A DNA stretch of 64,000 nt from Pantoea sp. SOD02 (GTDB taxonomy: Bacteria; Pseudomonadota; Gammaproteobacteria; Enterobacterales; Enterobacteriaceae): positions 930,001 to 994,000 of the forward strand of contig NZ_CP102604.1 in NCBI RefSeq assembly GCF_024707505.1, written 5' to 3'. Every line of letters begins with the position of its first letter. Within the stretch, counting starts at the first letter, position 1. The translations under genes and the position numbers were made by a program. Below, piece after piece: positions 50,087 through 59,603 of this stretch. Under the pieces are notes generated by a model. It made no database searches. It was not told the origin of the DNA and worked only from the letters and a program-made list of their open reading frames with translations.

Positions 50087-51151
50087 CTACTTCTTCCCGT
50101 ACTTCGCTTCCAGCGTCGCAAACCACGGCGCAATGAAATCGCTATTCTCGCCCCAGCCAGGAATGATCTTATTCAGCGACGCCACGTTGACCGCGCCTTG
50201 CTGGCTGTTCAGCTGCTGCTGGGAAATTGATGACGCTTTAAACTCGTAAGTCGCCGGTGTAGTTTCGCCCGCAATCTTGTTCGCCACCAGACGCATATTT
50301 ACTGCGCCAATGGTTTTCGGATCCACTGCCACGGTTTGCACCCACGGACTGTTTTTCTCGTGCATCAACTGCAGATCCTGATTGGATACGTCGATGCTAT
50401 ACAATTTGATCTCGGTACGGCCATTCTCCTGCAGGGCTTTATACGCACCCTGGCTAAAGGCATCCCAGGCGCCCCAAATTGCATCAATCTTACCTTTCGG
50501 ATATTTCGCCAGAATCGCGCCAATCTTATTGGCGGTGTCGCCTTGCACGTCAGAGGAAACGGCACCAATGGTTTCCAATTGATGAATGCCCGGATTCTCC
50601 TTGAGCACTTTTTCATACACTACCTGACGACGCTCCATCGGTGGGAAACCCGCCACCCACAGTTTGACGATGTTGGCTTTGCCGTTGAAATCTTTAACGA
50701 TCTGTCCCAGCGATTCCTGAGCTAAAGAAGCATCATCCTGCGCCGTCACGGTGACACCTTCTACCGGTGTATTAACCGGCGTATCAAACACCGACAGCTT
50801 GATGCCCGCAGCGGCGATACGCTGCACCAGCGCAGTCGAGTAGGGATCTTTACCGTGCGACAAGATAATGCCGTCATATTTCTGGCTAATCGCCTGGTTA
50901 ACGAAATCCTGGAAGCGCGCATCGTCGCCGTTGCTGAGGAAGGTGCTGACCTTAAAGCCCAACTGGCGGCCTTGCTGAATCGCACCGGCTACAAACTGCG
51001 TGGTGTTATCGTCGGAGCCAAGGTTGCGGATGATGGCGATGCGTACCGGGCCTTCATGGTTAGCGATCACCGCAGGCACTGTGGCATCGGCGAAGGCGGC
51101 GCTGGCGTTGAGCAGGCTTACCGCCAGCAGCGAAAGGGTAATTTTTTTCAT
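50087..51151 (-). CDS. Periplasmic sugar-type substrate-binding protein (Peripla_BP_4)
   Basis: Ribose/galactose-type binding protein of 354 residues. The signal peptide MKKITLSLLAVSLLNASAAFA is cleaved before DAT. VRIAIIRNLGSDDNTTQFVAGAIQQG and DGIILSHGKDPYS mark the first lobe, and SIDVSNQDLQLM and QTVAVDPKTIGAVN the second. The sugar cannot be assigned. It is the last gene of an ATPase-permease-binding protein operon, an unusual order since binding-protein genes more often come first. Confidence 0.85.
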   Translation of the reverse strand: MKKITLSLLAVSLLNASAAFADATVPAVIANHEGPVRIAIIRNLGSDDNTTQFVAGAIQQGRQLGFKVSTFLSNGDDARFQDFVNQAISQKYDGIILSHGKDPYSTALVQRIAAAGIKLSVFDTPVNTPVEGVTVTAQDDASLAQESLGQIVKDFNGKANIVKLWVAGFPPMERRQVVYEKVLKENPGIHQLETIGAVSSDVQGDTANKIGAILAKYPKGKIDAIWGAWDAFSQGAYKALQENGRTEIKLYSIDVSNQDLQLMHEKNSPWVQTVAVDPKTIGAVNMRLVANKIAGETTPATYEFKASSISQQQLNSQQGAVNVASLNKIIPGWGENSDFIAPWFATLEAKYGKK

Positions 51152-51178
51152 TATGATCTCTTTCTGATTAAGCGCGCC

Positions 51179-52177
51179 TTAACGGCGCTGGATGTAAGTC
51201 ATCGCTAGCGCCAGCGCCAGTACCAGACCTTTAATAATGTCCATCGCGTAATAGGGCACCGACAACATCACCAGCCCGTTCTGCAACACTCCTAGAATGA
51301 TCGCGCCCACCAAGGTACCCAGCGCATTGGGTTTGCCCGAACCGGCCAGCGAGAAACCGATCCACGCTGCGGCTACGGCATCCATTAGATAACCGCCGCC
51401 GGCATTCACCTGTGAAGAGCCGATACGTGACGCCAGCAGAATGCCGCCCAAACCTGCCAGCAGCGAGGCCAGCACATACGCCAGCACGCGATAGCGCGTG
51501 GTGCGAATGCCGGAGAGACGCGCCGCTTCAGGATTGCCGCCCAGCGCATACATACGACGGCCGTGCTTGGTCAGCGACAGCGCCAGCTGCGCCACAATGG
51601 TGACCACCAGCATGATAATCACGATGGTCGGCACTTGGCCGAGCAGGCCAAAGGTTGCAGGAATGGTGCCTTCGGCCATGTCGCCGCTCGGCAGCACCAT
51701 ATTCTCGGTGATGGAACCGCCAAAGCTGTAGGTCATCGCCACGCCCTGAATTACAAACAGCGTAGCGAGGGTGGCGAGCATGTCGGGAATGCGCAGCACC
51801 ACAATCAGGAAGCTGTTGAACAAGCCAACCAACGTACACAGCAGCAGCGTAATAATGATGGCTTCGGTGGTGCCAAAGCCGTGCCAGACGAACAATGAAA
51901 TCACCAGCGCATTGGCCAGCGAGGCGGTTGATCCCACTGACAAATCAAAGCCGCCCACCGTCAGCGAAATCGACACGCCAATCGCAATTACCGTGACGAT
52001 GGCAATGGAACGCAGGATGTTGATGATGTTGGTCGGTTCGAGGAAGCTGTCCGAAGCGAGACCAAATGCGGCAATCAGAATCACCACCGTCAGCAACATG
52101 CCCCACTTATAAAGGAAATCAAACAGCTGATGGCGCAGAGAAGGCTGCGGGTTTAGGGATAGTTCTTTGCTGCTCAC
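51179..52177 (-). CDS. ABC transporter permease, ribose/xylose (RbsC) type
   Basis: Inner-membrane permease of 332 residues. Diagnostic stretches: ISLTVGGFDLSVGSTASLANAL, ALGGNPEAARLSGI and LMDAVAAAWIGFSLAGSGKPN. I set the start at GTG 52177, preceded by GGAGGA and overlapping the ATPase stop as GTGA. The in-frame ATG 108 bp upstream lies inside the ATPase gene. Confidence 0.88.
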   Translation of the reverse strand: MSSKELSLNPQPSLRHQLFDFLYKWGMLLTVVILIAAFGLASDSFLEPTNIINILRSIAIVTVIAIGVSISLTVGGFDLSVGSTASLANALVISLFVWHGFGTTEAIIITLLLCTLVGLFNSFLIVVLRIPDMLATLATLFVIQGVAMTYSFGGSITENMVLPSGDMAEGTIPATFGLLGQVPTIVIIMLVVTIVAQLALSLTKHGRRMYALGGNPEAARLSGIRTTRYRVLAYVLASLLAGLGGILLASRIGSSQVNAGGGYLMDAVAAAWIGFSLAGSGKPNALGTLVGAIILGVLQNGLVMLSVPYYAMDIIKGLVLALALAMTYIQRR

Positions 52178-53679
52178 GCAGGTGTTCCTCCGGTGGAATA
52201 AAGCAGAAGTGCCTCTTCTGTGGCTGCTGTGCCCTCCATCTCTGCCACAATGCGCCCATCCCAGAGCACACAAATGCGGTCGCACAGACCGACCAATTCA
52301 GAAAACTCGCCCGAGGCATAAATGATGCCTTTGCCTTCGCGCGCTAAGCCATCAATCAGTGTGAACAGATCGGTTTTGGCTTTGATATCGACGCCTTTCG
52401 TCGGCTCATCAAAAATCAGCACATCGGCGTTATTGCGTAGCCATTTGCCAATCGCCACTTTCTGCTGGTTGCCGCCCGACAGGCGACGCAGAATTTGCCC
52501 CGGTCCGGTGGTACGCACATTCAGGCGCTGAATCACCTCTTCCGCCCAGCGCCACGCCTGACGATGACCAAACAGGCTCCAGCGTGAGAAGCTGTTATCG
52601 GCGCTGATGCTCAGATTCATGCTCACCGGTTCATCGATGAAAATGCCCTCTTTGCGGCGCTCTTCCGGCACCAGCGCCATGCGGTTTTCAACCGAGTCGT
52701 GCGGTGAACGCGGTCGCCACGGTTTGCCGTGCAGTTCGCCCTGCGTTACACGGCTTTTGCTTGCACCAAACAGCGCTTTGCACAGCTCGGTTTTACCGGC
52801 ACCCGCCATACCAGCAATGCCAAGGATTTCGCCTTTATGCAGACGCAGCGAAATATCCTGCAGTAATCGATCGTCGTGTAAGCCTTCCACCGACAGCAGC
52901 AGCGGCTGTGGCGAACGGGCGCGCCGCGGCGGAAAGACATCGTCGAGCCGATGTCCCAGCATTTTCTCCACGATCTGCTCGCCGCTCAGCGCTGCCATCG
53001 GGCTGCTTTCGATCAGACGACCATCGCGTAGCACCGTTAAGCGGTCGCAAATTGCTTTCAGTTCATGAATGCGGTGCGAGATAAACACCACGCCAATGCC
53101 GCTGGACTGCAAGCGGCGCACCACGGTAAACAGGCGCTCGCTCTCATGCTGGTCGAGCGGGGCGGTGGGTTCATCCAGGATCAGGAAGCGGCAGTGATGG
53201 GAGAGGGCGCGCGCCAGCAAAATTTGCTGTTTCTCCGCCAGCGAGCAGCGCTCGACCAAACGATTAACGTCGATGTTCACTTCCAGCTGCGCCAGTAACG
53301 CACGTGCCTGGCGGCGAATCTCGCGCCAGTTGTAGGCGTGGCCCGGTTCGGCTAAACGATCGAGCAGAATGTTTTCTGCCACGCTGAGCTGTGGCACCAG
53401 CGCCACATCCACTTCCTGTTGGACCAGATGAATGCCGAGCTTTTTGGCATCGCGCGGTGAGCGAATGGTTACCGGCACATCATCCAGCAGAATCTCACCG
53501 CTGTAATGATCGTGTGCGCCAGCCAGCACCGCCATCAGCGTGGATTTTCCGGCACCGTTAGCGCCGGTTAACGCGTGCACCGAGCCACCTTCGGTCAGAA
53601 AATCCACCTGCGCTAGCGCGGCGAAACCGCCAAAGGCAATGGAGATATTACGCATCTCCAGGCGGTTGATCGCACTCAT
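52174..53679 (-). CDS. Sugar ABC transporter ATPase, RbsA type with two ABC domains
   Basis: ATPase of 501 residues with duplicated ABC domains. Domain 1 has Walker A GANGAGKST and Walker B FLILDEPTAPLD, with a degenerate signature CSLAEKQQILLARAL. Domain 2 has GMAGAGKTE, a canonical LSGGNQQK and VLIFDEPTKGVD. This asymmetry is normal for the RbsA/XylG group. It is first in the operon; upstream is a gene-free 331 bp holding only repeats and the pepD terminator. Confidence 0.9.
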   Translation of the reverse strand: MSAINRLEMRNISIAFGGFAALAQVDFLTEGGSVHALTGANGAGKSTLMAVLAGAHDHYSGEILLDDVPVTIRSPRDAKKLGIHLVQQEVDVALVPQLSVAENILLDRLAEPGHAYNWREIRRQARALLAQLEVNIDVNRLVERCSLAEKQQILLARALSHHCRFLILDEPTAPLDQHESERLFTVVRRLQSSGIGVVFISHRIHELKAICDRLTVLRDGRLIESSPMAALSGEQIVEKMLGHRLDDVFPPRRARSPQPLLLSVEGLHDDRLLQDISLRLHKGEILGIAGMAGAGKTELCKALFGASKSRVTQGELHGKPWRPRSPHDSVENRMALVPEERRKEGIFIDEPVSMNLSISADNSFSRWSLFGHRQAWRWAEEVIQRLNVRTTGPGQILRRLSGGNQQKVAIGKWLRNNADVLIFDEPTKGVDIKAKTDLFTLIDGLAREGKGIIYASGEFSELVGLCDRICVLWDGRIVAEMEGTAATEEALLLYSTGGTPA

Positions 53680-53887
53680 TGAGCCGGGCCTTTAATTAGT
53701 TGAGTTGGGGGCATTTTTTCCTGAACCACCACGCTGGGCAACGAACGAAAGGGCATAAGCTAGCACGGAATGTTATTAGCCATCCAGACATCTGGATGTG
53801 ATGGCGGCTAAATCTGGAGAGCAGGCAAGAGTTGGGGTAATTAGGAGGCGGCAATCAGGATTAGCAGGGGATTATGCTGTGGAACCA

Positions 53888-53944
53888 GGTCACCATAAAT
53901 GGCGACCCTACGACAGTTTTGTAGGGTCGCCATTTATGGTGACC
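53888..53944. repeat. Inverted pair of GTAGGG-family hairpins
   Basis: GGTCACCATAAATGGCGACC plus CTAC (53888-53911) and GTAG plus GGTCGCCATTTATGGTGACC (53921-53944) face each other across 9 bp. On the second strand the variant position is a G-U pair, so pairing in RNA is kept. The rest of 53680-53966 shows no gene. Confidence 0.85.
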
Positions 53945-53966
53945 AAACAATCTTGACCCGCAGGCA

Positions 53967-53993
53967 TAAAAAAACCCGACCGAAGCCGGGTTT
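53967..53993 (-). terminator. pepD terminator
   Basis: On the minus strand AACCCG ... CGGGTT (loop rich in CTTCGG) is followed by TTTTTTTA, 18 bp after the pepD stop. Confidence 0.85.
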
Positions 53994-54010
53994 GTCGCGA
54001 AATTCAAAAC

Positions 54011-55474
54011 TTACGCTTTTTCTGGCACCACGCTGAGCAGCGCGGTCAGCAGCTTCCAGTACAGACCCACGCTTTCAATGTGAACCTGCTCATCCGGCGA
54101 ATGCGGGCCGGTAATGGTTGGGCCAATCGAAACCATATCCATGTTCGGATACGGCTTCTTGAACAGACCACACTCCAGACCGGCGTGAATCACCTGAATG
54201 TTCGGCGTTTTGCCAAACAGCGCTTCGTAGGTTTTACGCGTCAGCGCCATCACCGGTGAATCGGCATCAGGCTGCCAGCCCGGATAGCCGCCTTTTGGTG
54301 CGCTTTTCGCTCCGGCCAGATCGGCCAGCGAGGTCAGCACTTCAACCACCCAATCTTTGCCGGTATCGATCAGTGAACGAATCAGGCAGATGATTTCGGC
54401 ATTGCTCTGGTCCATAGTCACCACGCCGACGTTGAGCGAGGTTTCCACCACGCCTTTCGCCACGTCGGAGTTACGGATCACGCCGTTTGGTGTGGCGTTG
54501 AGCAGGTTGAGGAAACGATCGCGGCTGTCAGCGTTCAGCGCCTGGCCTTGATGCGCCAGCGACTCAGCGACGACGGCGATGTTCTTCTCTTTCACGCCCA
54601 GCTCGTTCAGCAGCGTTGCCTGGAAATGGGCCGCAGCCGATTTCAGTTCGTCAACTTTATGACTGTCGATCGCCAGCGTAGCAAAAGCTTCACGCGGGAT
54701 AGCGTTACGCAGCGTACCGCCGGTGAATTCGATCAAACGCACATCGAGTTCACGCGCGTGCAGCGCGAGGAAGCGTGCCAGCAGTTTGTTGGCATTGCCA
54801 AGACCATGATGAATATCAGCACCGGAGTGACCGCCTTTCAGGCCTTTCAGCGTCAGCTTCAGGGTTTCATAGCCCGCAGGGATCGCTTCACGCGTCAGTA
54901 GTAAGGTGGTGATGAAGTCGATACCACCGGCGCAACCCATGTAGATCTCACCTTCCTCTTCCGAGTCGGTATTGATCAGAATGTCGGCCTGCAGCCAGTT
55001 CGGCTGTAAACCAAAGGCGCCATCCATACCCGATTCTTCGGTCATGGTCAGCAGCACTTCAATCGGGCCGTGGATTAGGCTGTTGTCAGCCAGCACCGCC
55101 AGCGCAGACGCCATACCAATGCCGTTATCGGCGCCCAGCGTGGTGCCGCGCGCTTTCACCCATTCGCCATCAACGTACGGCTGAATCGGATCTTTGGTGA
55201 AGTCATGCACCGTGTCATTGTTCTTCTGCGGCACCATATCGAGGTGCGCCTGCAGCGCCACCGGCGTGCGTTTTTCCATACCGGCGGTAGCGGGTTTACG
55301 AATCAGGATGTTGCCAACCTGATCGCGCTCAACCCAAAAACCTTGCTCTTTTGCCCAGCCGACAACGTATTCGGCCAGTGCTTCTTCGTGATAAGAAGGG
55401 TGCGGAATGGAACAGATTTTGGCAAAAATATCCCACAGCGGTTGGGGTGAAAGTTGCGACAATTCAGACACCAT
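54011..55474 (-). CDS. pepD: PepD, aminoacyl-histidine dipeptidase (peptidase D)
   Basis: Cytosolic M20 dipeptidase that cleaves Xaa-His and other dipeptides. The 487-residue protein matches E. coli PepD along its length: PLWDIFAKICSIPHPSYHEE, metal motif LQAHLDMVPQKN, GTTLGADNGIGMA, LTMTEESGMDGA and HAGLECGLFKKP. The ATG at 55474 is followed by GTG; E. coli uses GTG, and AGGAG is better spaced for the GTG at 55471, so the true start may be one codon later. It is divergent from gpt. Confidence 0.96.
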   Translation of the reverse strand: MVSELSQLSPQPLWDIFAKICSIPHPSYHEEALAEYVVGWAKEQGFWVERDQVGNILIRKPATAGMEKRTPVALQAHLDMVPQKNNDTVHDFTKDPIQPYVDGEWVKARGTTLGADNGIGMASALAVLADNSLIHGPIEVLLTMTEESGMDGAFGLQPNWLQADILINTDSEEEGEIYMGCAGGIDFITTLLLTREAIPAGYETLKLTLKGLKGGHSGADIHHGLGNANKLLARFLALHARELDVRLIEFTGGTLRNAIPREAFATLAIDSHKVDELKSAAAHFQATLLNELGVKEKNIAVVAESLAHQGQALNADSRDRFLNLLNATPNGVIRNSDVAKGVVETSLNVGVVTMDQSNAEIICLIRSLIDTGKDWVVEVLTSLADLAGAKSAPKGGYPGWQPDADSPVMALTRKTYEALFGKTPNIQVIHAGLECGLFKKPYPNMDMVSIGPTITGPHSPDEQVHIESVGLYWKLLTALLSVVPEKA

Positions 55475-55535
55475 GCATCTCCTGTGTCAGCGTGGCGGAC
55501 AGACCGCACGCACGCGGGTTTCCAGTAAAAATCGT

Positions 55536-55552
55536 CGTCAGAACATCTGACG
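55536..55552. promoter_or_regulatory. Perfect 17-bp palindrome in the pepD-gpt intergenic region
   Basis: CGTCAGA-ACA-TCTGACG. The odd-spaced dyad, about 60 bp upstream of pepD and about 190 bp upstream of gpt, looks like an operator. No regulator is recognised. Confidence 0.4.
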
Positions 55553-55632
55553 TGATGGGCCTGAGAATATCACTGTTTCTCGCCGGGTGCGTAATCAGCC
55601 GCGCTAAAAACCTGCAACCAGTAAGACAGATG

Positions 55633-55662
55633 CTGGTTTTTAAGGCGTCAGATCCTTATAAT
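55633..55662 (+). promoter_or_regulatory. Probable gpt promoter
   Basis: A consensus -10 TATAAT at 55657-55662, with a weak -35 CTGGTT at 55633-55638 and an 18-bp spacer. It is about 65 bp upstream of the gpt ATG. Confidence 0.5.
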
Positions 55663-55726
55663 CTCGCGCAACCTTTTCCCCCTTGCATATTTTTTAAGCC
55701 AAGTTTCTTGGCCGGGATTCCTTTAT

Positions 55727-56188
55727 ATGAGCGAAAAATACGTCGTAACCTGGGACATGTTGCAAATCCATGCCCGTAAACTGGCCCAGCGCCTGCTTCC
55801 TGTGGAACAGTGGAAAGGTATCATCGCGGTAAGCCGTGGTGGTCTGGTTCCGGCATCGCTGCTGGCGCGTGAACTCGGTATTCGCTACGTCGATACCGTG
55901 TGCATCTCCAGCTACGATCACGATCATCAGCGCGAAATGAAAGTGCTGAAGCGCGCCGAAGGCGACGGTGAAGGCTTCATCGTGATTGACGACCTGGTGG
56001 ATACCGGCGGCACCGCGCAGGCGATTCGCGATATGTATCCAAAAGCGCGTTTCTGCACTATCTTCGCCAAGCCAGCTGGTCGTGCGCTGGTGGACGACTA
56101 CATTGTCGATATCCCGCAGAACACCTGGATCGAGCAGCCTTGGGACATGGGCGTGGTCTACATCCCGCCAATCGTCAAAGGCGCCTGA
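55727..56188 (+). CDS. gpt: Gpt, xanthine-guanine phosphoribosyltransferase
   Basis: Purine salvage enzyme making XMP and GMP from free bases and PRPP. The 153-residue protein has the PRPP loop [14 protein letters not shown] and hood segments [10 protein letters not shown] and YIPPIVKG. Length is one residue above E. coli Gpt. It complements the purine-nitrogen module earlier in the window by recycling bases that would otherwise be degraded. Confidence 0.97.
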   Translation: MSEKYVVTWDMLQIHARKLAQRLLPVEQWKGIIAVSRGGLVPASLLARELGIRYVDTVCISSYDHDHQREMKVLKRAEGDGEGFIVIDDLVDTGGTAQAIRDMYPKARFCTIFAKPAGRALVDDYIVDIPQNTWIEQPWDMGVVYIPPIVKGA

Positions 56189-56309
56189 TTGATGCATCGC
56201 AAACAACGCCCGGTTATGCCGGGCGTTGTGCTTTCTGCGCCTCGCGCGCGTATCACGGGTGCAGTACACTCTTAGCCATCGCCACGTTGTTGGCAGGAGA
56301 ATAGCTGAG

Positions 56310-57557
56310 ATGTCTGATAAAAACCTGAGCGAAGAACTGTTCAAACCGCGTTTTAAACACCCGGAAACCTCCTCACTAGTGCACCGCCAGCATCACGCCG
56401 CCGTGCAGGTGCATAACGCCCTTGAAGGTGATACTCAGCGCGGCTGGTATCGCATGCTGAACAAGTTGCTGTGGACGTGGCGCGGGTTGTCGCCGCAGGA
56501 GATCAGCGAAGTGCTGGCGCGTATCGCGGTAAGCGAGTTTGAGCGTACCAATGAAGCCTTGCTCGATACCGTGATTGGTTATCGCGGTGGCAACTGGAAT
56601 TACGAGTGGTCGAAGCAGGCGGCCATCTGGCAGCAGCGCGCGTTAGAAAGTGATAACCATGACGATGCAGGCCAGCATTGGCTGCACGCCGCCAATCTGT
56701 TCAGCCTCGCGGCTTATCCTTATATTAAAGGCGATGAGCTGGCGGACCAGGCGCAGGTGCTGGCCAATCGCGCCTACGAAGAGGCCACGCAGCGTCTGCC
56801 GGGCGAACTGAAATCCCTGACCTTCCCAATGAGCGGCGGCAGTCCGGTAACGGGCTTCCTGCACATGCCTGCGCAGGCTGAGGCGCCATATCCCACGGTG
56901 CTGCTGTGCGGCGGCCTTGATTCGCTGCAGAGCGATCACTATCGCCTGTTCCACGACTATCTCGCGCCGCGCGGTATCGCCATGCTGACGCTGGATATGC
57001 CGTCGGTAGGATTCAGTAGCAAATGGATGCTCAATCAGGACACCAGCCAGGTGCATCAGCAGGTGCTGCGTGAACTGAGCAATGTGCCGTGGATCGATCA
57101 CACTCGCGTGGCGCTGCTGGGCTACCGTTTCGGTGCCAACGTGGCGACGCGTCTGGCCTATCTGGAAGTGCCGCGAGTGCGCGCGGTGGCGACGCTGGGT
57201 GCGATGGTGCACAGCGTGTTTGTCGATGCGCAACAGCAGCAGCAGTTGCCGGATATGTATATGGATATGCTGGCGAGCCGCCTGGGTATGTCGTCAACTT
57301 CGGACAGCAATCTGCGCATTGAGCTCAATCGCTACTCCCTGAAGGTGCAAGGCTTGCTCGGCCGCCGCACGCCAACGCCGATGCTGGCGGCTTATTGGCC
57401 CGATGATATTTTCGGTCCGGAAGCGGACGCGCAGTTGATCGCCAACTCCTCCTCGCAGGGCAAGACGCTGGCGATTCCTGCCAAGCCGGTTTTTGCCAGT
57501 TTTGACAAAGCGCTGAATCAAATTTGTGACTGGCTGGAAAAACAGTTGAAAAGCTAG
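56310..57557 (+). CDS. frsA: FrsA (YafA), alpha/beta-hydrolase-fold fermentation-respiration switch protein
   Basis: A 415-residue protein aligned with E. coli Frs[58 protein letters not shown] and [19 protein letters not shown]. FrsA binds glucose-specific IIA in E. coli; its enzyme activity is disputed. The nucleophile elbow here reads GYRFGANVA, without the usual Ser of GxSxG, as in other FrsA proteins. ATG 56310 follows CAGGAGA. Confidence 0.93.
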   Translation: MSDKNLSEELFKPRFKHPETSSLVHRQHHAAVQVHNALEGDTQRGWYRMLNKLLWTWRGLSPQEISEVLARIAVSEFERTNEALLDTVIGYRGGNWNYEWSKQAAIWQQRALESDNHDDAGQHWLHAANLFSLAAYPYIKGDELADQAQVLANRAYEEATQRLPGELKSLTFPMSGGSPVTGFLHMPAQAEAPYPTVLLCGGLDSLQSDHYRLFHDYLAPRGIAMLTLDMPSVGFSSKWMLNQDTSQVHQQVLRELSNVPWIDHTRVALLGYRFGANVATRLAYLEVPRVRAVATLGAMVHSVFVDAQQQQQLPDMYMDMLASRLGMSSTSDSNLRIELNRYSLKVQGLLGRRTPTPMLAAYWPDDIFGPEADAQLIANSSSQGKTLAIPAKPVFASFDKALNQICDWLEKQLKS

Positions 57558-57660
57558 CTGGCGAAATCCCTGAACTCTGCTACTACTTATATCCGGGATT
57601 TTCCATTTTTAGGTTTAATGGAAAGCTGGAAGTGCAATTTAAAGGGTTAAGGGAAAATAG

Positions 57661-58062
57661 ATGACATTACCGAGTGGTCACCCCCGTAGTCGCCTGCTTA
57701 AGCGCTTCACCGAATTGGGGCCGTATATCCGTGAAGGCAAATGTGAAGAGACACGCTTCTTCTTCGATTGCCTGGCAGCGTGTGTCAACGTCAAGCCTGC
57801 ACCAGAGCTACGTGAGTTTTGGGGCTGGTGGATGACGCTGGAAGCCTATGAAGATCACTTCACTTACGAATATCATTTTGGCCTGTTTGATAAAGCGGGT
57901 GATTGGGGCGCAGCAACCATCAAAGGCAAAGAGAACAATGCCAAAGTGGAAAGCACACTGCGTAATTTCCATGAGCGCTTGAAAGCGATGCTGCTGGAAC
58001 AGAAACTCGATCTGCGACCGGCGGAAGGCTTTAAAGAAGAGCCGGTGAAACTGAGCGCCTGA
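57661..58062 (+). CDS. crl: Crl, sigma-S activity regulator
   Basis: A 133-residue protein that binds sigma-S and favours RNA polymerase assembly with it at low temperature and entry to stationary phase. Conserved [55 protein letters not shown] and LRNFHERL are present. Order frsA-crl-phoE is that of E. coli. A terminator follows. Confidence 0.96.
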   Translation: MTLPSGHPRSRLLKRFTELGPYIREGKCEETRFFFDCLAACVNVKPAPELREFWGWWMTLEAYEDHFTYEYHFGLFDKAGDWGAATIKGKENNAKVESTLRNFHERLKAMLLEQKLDLRPAEGFKEEPVKLSA

Positions 58063-58088
58063 TAGGTATTTAAGGGTTTAAACAGGAA

Positions 58089-58116
58089 AGAGCCGGTGAT
58101 GAGCCGGCTCTTTTTT
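58089..58116 (+). terminator. crl terminator
   Basis: AGAGCCGG, TGATGAG loop, CCGGCTCT, then seven T. Confidence 0.9.
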
Positions 58117-58140
58117 TATAGACACAGCGAGGGTACAGCA

Positions 58141-58264
58141 ATACTCGAATCATTCTCGCTGCAGGAAGGCGGCAAGTGTGTGAATCCCCAGGAGCTTACT
58201 GAAGTAAGTGACTGGGGTGAACACACGCAGCCAACGCCCCTGCAGCGTGAAGGATGAAGAGTAT
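58141..58264. repeat. ERIC element (enterobacterial repetitive intergenic consensus)
   Basis: A 124-bp imperfect palindrome with termini ATACTC / GAGTAT. Its core reads GTGAATCCCCAGGAGCTTAC and AAGTAAGTGACTGGGGTGAA, the stretches used for the classic ERIC primers. It ends 1 bp before the phoE stop codon on the opposite strand, so it forms the start of the phoE 3' untranslated region. Confidence 0.93.
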
Positions 58265-58265
58265 T

Positions 58266-59357
58266 TTAGAATTGGTAGGTTAGGCCAACTGCAACAACGT
58301 CATCGTTGTTCAGGTTCAGCTTGTTGTTGTCATCCAGCTGGTTGATTTTGTAATCCACGAAGGTCGACATGTTTTTGTTGAAGTAGTAAGTCATGCCCAC
58401 GTCGATGTATTTAACCAGATCCTCGTCACCGATCCCTTCGATGTCTTTGCCTTTGGTCTGGATATAGCCGAGGGACGGACGCAGGCCGAAGTCGAACTGA
58501 TACTGCGCGACCACTTCGAAGTTCTGCGCTTTGTTAGCAAAACCACGCGTGCCGATTGGCGTCATGTTGCGGGTTTCGGTGTAGATAGAAGCCAGGTAGA
58601 TGCTGTTAGCGTCATACTTGATACCCGCGCCCCATGATTCCGCTTTATCACCGCTACCCAGCGCTTGCAGCTGCTGCTGGTTAGTACGGTCAGAAGAGGT
58701 GATGGCAGACATCAGGCTGATGCCGGTGTCAGCGATGGTGTAACCCAGTGACGCACCGTAACCGTCGCCGTTCTGGCGCGAAGTATCGGTGATGCTGCCA
58801 CGGGCGTTGGCGCTGGTAGAGTCGTTTTTACCCTGATATTGCAGCGCGAAGCGCAGGCCATCAACCAGACCAAAGAAGTTGCTGTTGCGGTAAGTGGCCA
58901 CGCCAGTTGCACGTGCAGTCATGAAGTTATCGGTACGCGCCGTACCGTCACCGCCGAACTCTGGGAATACGTCAGTCCAGGCTTCTACGTCGTACAGCAC
59001 GCCGTAGTTACGACCGTAGTCGAATGAACCGTATTGACCGAATTTCAGACCGGCAAAGCCCAGACGGGTTTTGTTGCCTGCGTTGGCATCAGAACCTTCA
59101 GAGTTGTTTACGTTGTACTGATATTCCCACTGACCGTAACCGGTCATCAGGTCATTAATCTGCGTCTGGCCTTTGAAACCGATACGCACGTAAGATTTGT
59201 CGCCGTCGCTTGACGCGTTATCGCTGAAGTAGTGTTCAGCTTTAACACGGCCGTAGAAGTCCAGTTTATTACCATCTTTGTTATAAACTTCTGCGGCGTT
59301 TGCGGTGGAAGCCAGTGCCAGCGCTGATACAACTAATGCCAGTGTGCTCTTCTTCAT
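58266..59357 (-). CDS. phoE: PhoE, outer-membrane phosphoporin
   Basis: Trimeric general porin of 363 residues. A 21-residue signal peptide ([20 protein letters not shown] plus A) precedes [17 protein letters not shown]. The constriction-loop motif PEFGGDG and the terminal Phe needed for outer-membrane assembly are present. It is closest to PhoE by the C-terminal half ([20 protein letters not shown]) and by position between crl and proB. A near-perfect Pho box upstream settles it over OmpC or OmpF. Confidence 0.94.
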   Translation of the reverse strand: MKKSTLALVVSALALASTANAAEVYNKDGNKLDFYGRVKAEHYFSDNASSDGDKSYVRIGFKGQTQINDLMTGYGQWEYQYNVNNSEGSDANAGNKTRLGFAGLKFGQYGSFDYGRNYGVLYDVEAWTDVFPEFGGDGTARTDNFMTARATGVATYRNSNFFGLVDGLRFALQYQGKNDSTSANARGSITDTSRQNGDGYGASLGYTIADTGISLMSAITSSDRTNQQQLQALGSGDKAESWGAGIKYDANSIYLASIYTETRNMTPIGTRGFANKAQNFEVVAQYQFDFGLRPSLGYIQTKGKDIEGIGDEDLVKYIDVGMTYYFNKNMSTFVDYKINQLDDNNKLNLNNDDVVAVGLTYQF

Positions 59358-59436
59358 TTTGCTATCAATCCCAATGAGTAAAATTTGTTGTACCCGTGAA
59401 AGGTTTTGTAAAACACGGAACTTTTTACCGGTAGGT

Positions 59437-59455
59437 GATGAAAGTTTTATGACAG
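59437..59455 (-). promoter_or_regulatory. Pho box (PhoB binding site) of phoE
   Basis: The minus strand reads CTGTCATAAAACTTTCATC, two 7-bp PhoB repeats separated by 4 AT-rich bases, differing from consensus essentially at one key position. It predicts induction under phosphate starvation. Confidence 0.92.
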
Positions 59456-59603
59456 TTTTTCGGATTTCTTGTTAATCGCGAACTTTTGGTCTACCGCATT
59501 GTCAGGGGATTTTTGTGCTTTTCCCCTTGCTGTTGTTGGCTTCCTTGCTCACTCCTGATAAAACGTCCCTTCGCAGATTTTTTTCTTACATGGCAGGAAA
59601 AAC

